From positions 1 to 32,891 of the forward strand of contig CAMNGW010000009.1 of the NCBI GenBank assembly GCA_946538615.1: a stretch of 32,891 bases of DNA. Reading direction: 5' to 3'. The position numbers and the translations under genes were made by a program. The notes beneath the pieces are model-generated. The model made no database searches. It had not been told where the DNA came from and saw nothing but the letters and a program-made list of their open reading frames with translations. Source of the DNA: an uncultured Clostridia bacterium (GTDB lineage: Bacteria > Bacillota > Clostridia > Christensenellales > Aristaeellaceae). Position 1 is the stretch's first letter, and each line of letters begins with the position of its first letter. This document shows positions 25,985 to 32,891 of the stretch, piece after piece.

Positions 25985-27815
25985 TCAGGTGATTTTTCCG
26001 GGTTTTCTACTCCTTCTTTTGCTGATACTTTTCATTCCTTCACAAAGCAAAGGTGCATCGTTGAGCCTGGATCCCCTGCAGGGGGAGATCCGTCCGGGAA
26101 ACGCTGTGCTGATTGGTTTTGACGTGCCTGAAAGCGGGAAAGCGAGCCTGGTGCTGAAAGCAGACGAGGACAGTGAGGAGCTCCTTTCGATCGTTGCCCT
26201 GGACATGGATGTCAGGCAGGGACGGAACGGAGTCTGGTGGAACGGGACATACAACGGTCAGATGGCGCCTGAAGGGGACGCGCTGCTTTTCCTGGTCCAG
26301 GGCACGCAGACGGCGTGCACCCCGGTACACATCGGACCCGTCTACCCAATGGTCATTCCGGTCGTCACGCAGCGTGCCACAACGATCGGGACCCCTATGA
26401 TGCTGACGTATGAGGTGAGCTGTGAGGGCGAGGTTTCCTTTGTTGCCCGGCAGGGTGAAAAGGAAATGGAACGTGCGCGGATGCGCACAAAAGCCGGGAA
26501 AATCAACCTGGCTTTCGACGGAACGGATATGGAAGAGGGGGACGTGACCCTGATTGTCAGGCTCACGGACCGTGAAGGCGCCAGCGCCGCCTCAGAGCTG
26601 CTGGTACACCTGTCAGCACCTGAGGATGAGGAAGAGACAGTATACGAATTGCCTGTGACGGAGGTTGTTATTGAGGAAGAAGTGATCATTCCGGCTGATG
26701 AACCGACCGTGGTGATCAATGACCAGCGCCAGTACACCCCGGCGTATTCCAGCCCTTACGATGGCCAGGACGGCACGATGAACTACTGGACCATGCCCAT
26801 GGATATCACGGACGAAGACGCCGTATGGCAGATGCTTATCAGCCCTGTGACGGTTGTGGATACGGGGAAAAAGAACGCGGAAAAGACACAGGTCGTGATC
26901 CGTGCGGAGCCTTCGGAAAAGGCGGGCGGGGTAGGCGTTGTGACCTGTGTGACGCAAAGCGTGCACGTCCTTGAGACACTCGACAATGGATGGTCGCTCA
27001 TTGAATGCTATTCCTCGTCCTTTCATGACAGCAAAATCAAGGCATGGAATATGCTCGTGCAGGGGTATGTCCAGACTTCGCTCCTGAAAACAGCCTATCC
27101 GGACCAGGAGATGGGGCTTGTCGTGGACAAACTTACCCAGCGGATGTATATTTTCAGGGAGGGACATTTATTCTCCACGCTTCTTGTTTCCACAGGCCTT
27201 GCCAATGCCCGGCAGCCTTACAATGAGACGCGTTCAGGCGAGTTCCTTCTGCAGATTCCGGCCGTGGGCGATTTCAAGTCGGACAATCTGACCTGTTCCA
27301 TGGGCATCCGTTTCAACGACGGCGACCTGATTCATGAAGTCCCGCACATGAAGAACCGGGACGGCAGCAAAAATTATTCCACCACAGAGTACAAGCTTGG
27401 CAACCGCGGGTCGCATGGCTGTATCCGCGTACAGCGGAAACAGACCCCTGAGGGGACCAATATGTACTGGCTGTGGAAAAACAAGCGGAAGAATATGAAG
27501 ATCGTCATCTGGGAGGACTGGCAGGGAAGACAGATCTCCTATCCATCAGATGAAACTGTGGTTTATATCAATCCTGAGAAAGCAAAGACGTTCCACAGCC
27601 ACGAGACCTGCAACTCTGAAAAAAATGTGGTTCTGCAGCCCATTACCTACGGTGAGCTTGAAAGCGATGACTACAAGAGACTGACGCGGTGCGAATACTG
27701 TACCCCGGTGATGACCAAAGCGGAGATTGATGCGATCAACGAAGCGCACGCACCGGGCGGGGATCATGATCCTGTTCTGACTGAGGCGAGGGCAAAACAG
27801 CCCAAGGTCCAGTGA
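25965..27815 (+). CDS. Secreted L,D-transpeptidase (YkuD) with SH3-like region and C-terminal Cys/His module
   Basis: Signal peptide; VVDKLTQRMYIFREGHLFSTLLVSTGLANARQPYNETRSGEF, GNRGSHGCIRVQR (YkuD active site); C-term FHSHETC...CEYCTP. Confidence 0.92.
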   Translation: MNRKSSNQVIFPGFLLLLLLILFIPSQSKGASLSLDPLQGEIRPGNAVLIGFDVPESGKASLVLKADEDSEELLSIVALDMDVRQGRNGVWWNGTYNGQMAPEGDALLFLVQGTQTACTPVHIGPVYPMVIPVVTQRATTIGTPMMLTYEVSCEGEVSFVARQGEKEMERARMRTKAGKINLAFDGTDMEEGDVTLIVRLTDREGASAASELLVHLSAPEDEEETVYELPVTEVVIEEEVIIPADEPTVVINDQRQYTPAYSSPYDGQDGTMNYWTMPMDITDEDAVWQMLISPVTVVDTGKKNAEKTQVVIRAEPSEKAGGVGVVTCVTQSVHVLETLDNGWSLIECYSSSFHDSKIKAWNMLVQGYVQTSLLKTAYPDQEMGLVVDKLTQRMYIFREGHLFSTLLVSTGLANARQPYNETRSGEFLLQIPAVGDFKSDNLTCSMGIRFNDGDLIHEVPHMKNRDGSKNYSTTEYKLGNRGSHGCIRVQRKQTPEGTNMYWLWKNKRKNMKIVIWEDWQGRQISYPSDETVVYINPEKAKTFHSHETCNSEKNVVLQPITYGELESDDYKRLTRCEYCTPVMTKAEIDAINEAHAPGGDHDPVLTEARAKQPKVQ

Positions 27816-27836
27816 CGGTTAATAGAGGGTTTTTCT

Positions 27837-28538
27837 ATGAATATTGTGGATTATGTCATTCTTGGTGTGATAGGGGTGAGTGTCCTCTTTGGACTTTACA
27901 GGGGGTTCATCAGCTCCGTTCTCAATACGGGCGGCTGTCTGATTGCTTTCCTTGCCTCCTTTGCCCTGTATCCGAAACTGACGGAGTACATTGCCAATAA
28001 CGAACAGCTCAGGACAATGCTGCTCAGCTACACAGATGCATCCAGCCGGATGGGGGACCTTATGACATCCCTGACGCGCGTGGGCAACCTCACGGCCCAG
28101 ACCATTTCAGATATTGTCAGCAAGGTGGGGCTCCCTGATTCCATGGCTGAGCTTTTGCGCAACAATCTGACCAATCAGGTCTACGGGGCCGGGGAAACCG
28201 TCTCAGAATACGTGAGTGAAACCGTGCTGAGTGCAAGCACCAATATCATCTGCTATATTATCGTGTTTTTTGCTCTGTATCTGGCGGTGTCCCTTGTGAT
28301 CTCGGCGATCCGCGCCATTTTCAGGCTCCCTGTGCTCAAGCAGCTTGACGGGCTTGTCGGGGGCGTGTTCGGACTTTTGCGCGGTGCCCTGATTGTGTTC
28401 ATTCTCTTTGCACTCCTGCCCCTGGTTCAGACGATTGTCTCCCTTGACACGGTCAATGAACTGATAGAAACAAGCGTACTTGCACCCTATTTTAATAATG
28501 GCGCGATCATAACAGCCATTATGAACGGGTCAGTATAA
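27837..28538 (+). CDS. CvpA family membrane protein
   Basis: NIVDYVILGVIGVSVLFGLYRGFISSVLNTGG start typical of CvpA; later hydrophobic segments. Confidence 0.85.
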   Translation: MNIVDYVILGVIGVSVLFGLYRGFISSVLNTGGCLIAFLASFALYPKLTEYIANNEQLRTMLLSYTDASSRMGDLMTSLTRVGNLTAQTISDIVSKVGLPDSMAELLRNNLTNQVYGAGETVSEYVSETVLSASTNIICYIIVFFALYLAVSLVISAIRAIFRLPVLKQLDGLVGGVFGLLRGALIVFILFALLPLVQTIVSLDTVNELIETSVLAPYFNNGAIITAIMNGSV

Positions 28539-28550
28539 CAGGTGGTAAAA

Positions 28551-31500
28551 ATGAGAAATAGAGGAATATCAGCTTTTCTGGTTTTCGTCATGTTTCTTGT
28601 CAACTGTTTCCCTGCATACGCAGAGGACGGGCTGTCCAGTGAGGTGCCAGAAAGCGTACCGGCAGTTCTTGAAGTATCCGGGGCCGGCTCAGAGGAAGTA
28701 GCGGAAGAACCGGCTTATGTGCCTGAAATCGTGGAGCCTGCCGTGGGCCCGTCCCAGGAGGCAGATGTTTCCCAGGAGAGCGGAAATGTGCAGGAATCCC
28801 CGGAACCGGGGATCGTTCCCACCGAAGAGACAGACGGGCAGACGGAGCCGGCGGAGGCCACCGAGGAACCTTTTGTGACGGAGCCGCCACACACAGACAG
28901 CGGGGAAGAGACAACACAAGCTCCTCCTGAGACGGTCCAGCCACCGGAGGAGACCGCAGGACCTGAGCAGACAGTGGAGCCGGACCCCACGTCCCAGCCT
29001 GAACAGACACAGATAGCGGACCCCACGTCCCAACCCGAACAGACAGTGGAGCCGGATCCCGGCCATCAGACTGCAGAGCCTGACCTGCCCTCCCCGACGG
29101 ACGCGGCGGAGGAGACAGAAGTACCTGTGGCCACGGTTGAGCCCGCTCCGTCTGACACGCCGGAGCCTGTGGAAGCGGACATGGAGACGGAAACATATGA
29201 GGTGACAGATGATCCTTCGCAGACACAGGAACCTGAAACTGAAGATGAATACGGGGAGACGCTCGATACTGAAGACGAACTGTGGGACGAGTCCCAATGC
29301 GACCATGCCAATGAGCACTGCATACAGGCGCCCCATTGCGGGACGGAGGGCTGCGTACATATCAGGCAGGACGTCCATGGCCTTGATGTGCCCGTGTGCC
29401 CCCTGGGCAGATGGCTCCTGGACCGCCAGGATGCCCTGAGCCTTGCGCAGAGCGGAACCCGGAGCGTACAGGGAGTGACCAGCATTGACCTGACACAGGG
29501 CGATGCTGTCTTGTACCGGAGCGGTGTGTATCTGCTGGAAAACAGCAGCGCCATCACCGGGAACGTGGAAATTGCCCCCAACCGCATTGTGATTCTGCGC
29601 ATGGAGAAGACAAGCATGAATACGCTCCGTCTCCATGCGGGAAGCCAGGCGACAGTTTATACCAGGGGCCAGAACGAACTGGCCGGGATCATGCTGGAAA
29701 CAGGAACGAGGCTGACCCTCTCGGGCAGCGGTACGGGCCATATCCGTGCCGTATCCCTCAGCGGAGAAAAAGCCCCTGAAGTGTTTATTCCCGGCGGGAG
29801 CTGGCAGGTCATGGGCATCCGTGAGTCCGCCGGCCGGGTCCTTGAAGTGTTTGAAGCACAGGGTGCCGTGCGCGCCACCCTCGACGGCGAGGCGCTGGAT
29901 TATACGGGCCCTGACAGGGATGGAAAGGCGTACCTCTATCTTCCTGCACCAAAGAATGGGGTGCAGTATACAGGGAGCGTGCAGGGGGACACGCTGGTCA
30001 TTGCCTCTCAGGCAGTGCCTACAGCTGTGCCTGTTGTCACGCCAGAGCCGGATCCAGAGCCTGTTCCCACACAGGACAGGGTGGTCTGTCAGGCCGGGGA
30101 AACGTACAATGTACTGTCCGGTGACAGCAGGGTCTATGTGATTGAAGCTGATCAGGTCACGCTGTGCCTCAATGGCGCCGACCTGCGCGCAGAGCAGATT
30201 GAGGCATCCGTTCCCTACCGGCTGCGGGTGGATGCCGCTTCCCATATCACTGGCGATCTGACTTATGCAGCCATTGAGGCAGATGAGCTCCTCACCCTTG
30301 ACGGCAGGACGGACGATACAGTACAGTTTGTCTCCGGCAGCATACACATGAACGCCATCCCTTCAGGATGGAACGTGTTCCCGGTGCGCTATGACACGGA
30401 GCGGATCGAAGAAGTGATCGTCGACGGCGAGAGGATCCCGTGCATGATGCTCCTGCCGGCCCTTGAACTGCTTGTCCCGCAGACCGAGGCGCAGTACCTG
30501 ATGTCCCTTCAGGGGGCTGTGCTGATGCTCACATCAGTCAGGGAAGGGCAGACCTTCTCACAGCATATTTTCGAAAGCAGGCTTGAGCTCTCCCTTGAAC
30601 AGTTCACGGTCCAGGGAGAAGGGACTGGCGCAGAGGGGAGCCTTACGCTCCGGGACGCCCATTCCCAGGTCCACTTCCACAATGTGCAGGTGCACAACGA
30701 CGGACCTGTCCTTGTGCTTGCCAAAGAACAGCTGGAAGCTGTTTTTACCGGGGACAATGCGCTGATCTCGCTTTCACAGGTTATCTCGGAAGAAGAGAGT
30801 TCCGTGACGCTCAGCGCGATGAGCGGCAGGCTCCTTATGCAGCAGCAGGACCTGCTTCCGGGCATGACGCTGAAAGGGAACATCAAGATCGTCCCGGAAC
30901 CGGAGGCGGCGCATGTTACGCTTTGCGTGATCAACCGGACAGGACAGCGGGTAGCGAATACGCCTGTCACGGTGCGCATCGGGGACACGGTATACGACTG
31001 GGTCACACATTATGATGGCACGCTCTCTTTGTGGGGCATTGACTATGACGGTGACGTCGCGATATCTGACGGCCATGAAATCTACCGCGCCGTCATCCAG
31101 AACGCCCAGGCGGAAGTGGCGCCTGAACTTAACATTGAAGATATCAGAACAGAGGACCATGCGGACGGGACAATGACCATCCGTTTCACCTGTGAAGGCG
31201 CCCTGACCAGCGGCGTGTCGTATATCGTTGCCCAGCAGGAGCGGGACCTTCCGGATACCTTTGTGGAACGTGCGGGGCTCGCCTATGCCCAGGACGGGCA
31301 GGTCCGGCTCAGCGATATCGAGCCGGGGATGACGGTGAGCCTGCGTGTATTTGCCACCCGTGCAGAAAATGCTGTCCTCACGCCTTCAACCGCTGATGGA
31401 TTCAGCTTTTCAGAAATTGTCCGGCACGTCCACCGCGGGCCGTTTACGGTCACAGACAGCCTTGACAGGACGTATACAGGCAGGCCCTATGTCTGTCCGG

Positions 31501-32786
31501 TCAGGCTCCCGCAAAACGCAAAGGTGCACTATACCGGAAAAGACCTGAATGCAGACGGTCTTCCCGTGCAGGTGGGCACTTACCATCTGGTCCTGACCAT
31601 GCCGGAAAATGACCCGGTCTACCTTCCGGGAGAGACGAGTTTCCCATTTCAGATCCGGAAAATCCGGCTCGTGGTCGAGCCTGAACCCAACCAGGAGAAA
31701 TATCCCGGTGAGGAGGACCCGGAATTCTTCTTTTCCGTGACGGGCCTTCTGGAAGAAGATGAAGTGGAAGGCGTACTGCTGCGCGAAGAGGGTGAGGAGC
31801 CGGGCAACTATGCCTTTGATGTCTCCGGCCTTGAGGCTGCGGAGTATTATGTCTTTGTCCTTGCAGATGACGCGCCGGTCTTCACGATCCTTCCTGATAT
31901 GGATTTCTGGGACGAAGAGATGGCATTTGATCTCCCCTTCATCTTTACCGGGGAGATCCTGCACCCTGTCCGCCAGGACATTGTGCGCACGGACGGCCGG
32001 AAACTGAGCGTCATGCTGCAGGCGACGGACAATCTTCAGCTGGGCAGCGGAAATGTCGGGCGACTGGTCTTTGATACCCGGCCCAACCAGAACCAGCTGT
32101 TTACCCCGTCCATGAAGTGGGACGAGGAGAACCAGCAGCTGCTACTGAGGCTGAGAACAGAGCCTGAAATCAACAAAGATAAGGGTTATGCAACGGACGC
32201 GGACGGGAACCTCCTGTGGGGCGGCCGGTACCTGCGCCTCAACTGGCAGGCGCTGGAGTACCTGCAGAAAGTGGGCGTGGACGCAGTAAGCCTTGTGCAT
32301 GCCGGCGCGAGTCTGACGGTACCGGTAAAGGACCTTTTGTCCCAGGATATGCAGCAGTTTTCCCATGATCACAACTGGACGCTTTCCCAGACGACCTACC
32401 GTCTTGTCATTATCCCCAGCACGCAGGTGCCCGACAGTATTCTCAGCAAGCGCCCTGTCACAGACGGCTGGACGATGGGGCTGTATGTCGGCAACGGCCA
32501 GCAGCACGTGGATATCACGGAGGACCTGCACGCCATCGCGGCGGTTGACCTTGAACCTGTTGCCAGGCTCATGAACAGTGTCGGACGGTACGATGCCATG
32601 ACTTTCGGGGAAGGCCTGGACCTTCTGGGGAGCATGGAGGAGAACGCCCTGCCCAGCACCTACATTCAGCCGGCGACGCCTGAGGAATCCACCAGCCCCT
32701 ACAAAGGCCTGATGTTCAACCACAGGTACCTGTTCACCCGTCTTCCGGTCAATGATACCCTTTACTGTGTGAACAGCAAGAAATAG
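28551..32786 (+). CDS. Large secreted protein: P/E/T-rich N-terminal region, Cys/His-rich patch, repeat/beta-rich regions, MBG-like domain
   Basis: MRNRGISAFLVFVMFLVNCFPAYAE signal peptide after AGGTGG; PEQTVEPDPTSQPEQT repeats; MBG-like YTGRPYVCPVRLPQNAKVHYTGKDLN...IRLVVEPEPNQEKYPGEEDPEFFFSVTGLLEEDEVEGVLLREEGEEPGNYAF. Confidence 0.82.
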   Translation: MRNRGISAFLVFVMFLVNCFPAYAEDGLSSEVPESVPAVLEVSGAGSEEVAEEPAYVPEIVEPAVGPSQEADVSQESGNVQESPEPGIVPTEETDGQTEPAEATEEPFVTEPPHTDSGEETTQAPPETVQPPEETAGPEQTVEPDPTSQPEQTQIADPTSQPEQTVEPDPGHQTAEPDLPSPTDAAEETEVPVATVEPAPSDTPEPVEADMETETYEVTDDPSQTQEPETEDEYGETLDTEDELWDESQCDHANEHCIQAPHCGTEGCVHIRQDVHGLDVPVCPLGRWLLDRQDALSLAQSGTRSVQGVTSIDLTQGDAVLYRSGVYLLENSSAITGNVEIAPNRIVILRMEKTSMNTLRLHAGSQATVYTRGQNELAGIMLETGTRLTLSGSGTGHIRAVSLSGEKAPEVFIPGGSWQVMGIRESAGRVLEVFEAQGAVRATLDGEALDYTGPDRDGKAYLYLPAPKNGVQYTGSVQGDTLVIASQAVPTAVPVVTPEPDPEPVPTQDRVVCQAGETYNVLSGDSRVYVIEADQVTLCLNGADLRAEQIEASVPYRLRVDAASHITGDLTYAAIEADELLTLDGRTDDTVQFVSGSIHMNAIPSGWNVFPVRYDTERIEEVIVDGERIPCMMLLPALELLVPQTEAQYLMSLQGAVLMLTSVREGQTFSQHIFESRLELSLEQFTVQGEGTGAEGSLTLRDAHSQVHFHNVQVHNDGPVLVLAKEQLEAVFTGDNALISLSQVISEEESSVTLSAMSGRLLMQQQDLLPGMTLKGNIKIVPEPEAAHVTLCVINRTGQRVANTPVTVRIGDTVYDWVTHYDGTLSLWGIDYDGDVAISDGHEIYRAVIQNAQAEVAPELNIEDIRTEDHADGTMTIRFTCEGALTSGVSYIVAQQERDLPDTFVERAGLAYAQDGQVRLSDIEPGMTVSLRVFATRAENAVLTPSTADGFSFSEIVRHVHRGPFTVTDSLDRTYTGRPYVCPVRLPQNAKVHYTGKDLNADGLPVQVGTYHLVLTMPENDPVYLPGETSFPFQIRKIRLVVEPEPNQEKYPGEEDPEFFFSVTGLLEEDEVEGVLLREEGEEPGNYAFDVSGLEAAEYYVFVLADDAPVFTILPDMDFWDEEMAFDLPFIFTGEILHPVRQDIVRTDGRKLSVMLQATDNLQLGSGNVGRLVFDTRPNQNQLFTPSMKWDEENQQLLLRLRTEPEINKDKGYATDADGNLLWGGRYLRLNWQALEYLQKVGVDAVSLVHAGASLTVPVKDLLSQDMQQFSHDHNWTLSQTTYRLVIIPSTQVPDSILSKRPVTDGWTMGLYVGNGQQHVDITEDLHAIAAVDLEPVARLMNSVGRYDAMTFGEGLDLLGSMEENALPSTYIQPATPEESTSPYKGLMFNHRYLFTRLPVNDTLYCVNSKK
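28964..29055 (+). repeat. Short tandem repeat, 36-nt period, encoding DPTSQPEQT(Q/V)(I/E)(A/P)
   Basis: GGACCCCACGTCCCA...GAACAGACA begins at 28982 and recurs at 29018; partial flanking copies. Confidence 0.75.
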
Positions 32787-32802
32787 CGGACCAAAAAGGA
32801 AC

Positions 32803-32836
32803 AAAAGAAAGGAAGACATGCGTCTTCCTTTCTTTT
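32803..32836 (+). terminator. Intrinsic terminator
   Basis: Perfect 15-bp stem AAAAGAAAGGAAGAC-ATGC-GTCTTCCTTTCTTTT. Confidence 0.9.
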
Positions 32837-32840
32837 ACTT

Positions 32841-32891
32841 GTGCGCGAGGCGAGCGCACGTTCTAACGGGTGAAAGTCCCCAGACCGCCCT
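32841..32891 (+). mobile_element. Probable 5' end of a group II (likely class C) intron, truncated by window edge
   Basis: GTGCGCGAGGCGAGCGCACGTTCTAACGGGTGAAAGTCCC: GTGCG 5' end, GTGCGC/GCGCAC stem and the ACGGGTGAAAGTCCC domain I-like motif; placed 4 nt after a terminator stem. Confidence 0.65.

Noticed and set aside
28964-29055. Repeat considered as a possible CRISPR array
   Set aside because: Direct in-frame coding repeat with no spacers; no cas genes.
28689-30347. 552-aa minus-strand ORF (and overlapping 28600-29226) opposite the large secreted protein
   Set aside because: Low-complexity antisense of the P/E/T repeats; no start signal or domain support.

Overview
The window is 32.9 kb of protein-coding DNA that looks like a Clostridia/Firmicutes chromosome (family-level inference only). 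Recognisable content, left to right: the end of an inositol-catabolism unit (iolD, 5'-truncated, then iolE); an orphan secreted protein next to an unusual exonuclease/UvrD-C fusion; a Nim-like PNPOx protein; a five-SH3 secreted protein; a flavin reductase; a carbohydrate locus (GH2, a membrane-tethered domain-permuted GH3, a TetR regulator, a secreted GH53 galactanase); a TldD/TldE-like pair; a YebC-family regulator; a cupin; a six-repeat peptidoglycan-binding protein with an unassigned C-terminal domain; MATE/2-hydroxyacid dehydrogenase/rlmH; and a long tightly packed run of barnase-like RNase, endonuclease IV, HAD phosphatase, YkuD L,D-transpeptidase, CvpA and a 1.4-kaa secreted protein. Most intergenic gaps carry clear intrinsic-terminator hairpins or sigma-A-like promoters. 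Observations most worth follow-up: (1) the 318-aa protein at 2933-3889 looks like an in-frame internal deletion of a large exonuclease-RecQ-UvrD helicase that keeps the exonuclease and UvrD motif V/VI segments; (2) the last ~50 nt look like the 5' end of a group II (probably IIC) intron inserted directly after a terminator hairpin; (3) a secreted barnase homologue has no visible barstar and is translationally coupled to endonuclease IV; (4) an uncharacterised C-terminal domain with HGT...SGHTCIHF resembles a divergent L,D-transpeptidase signature. No CRISPR array, tRNA or rRNA was identified. All family calls are from reading the translations; no searches were run.
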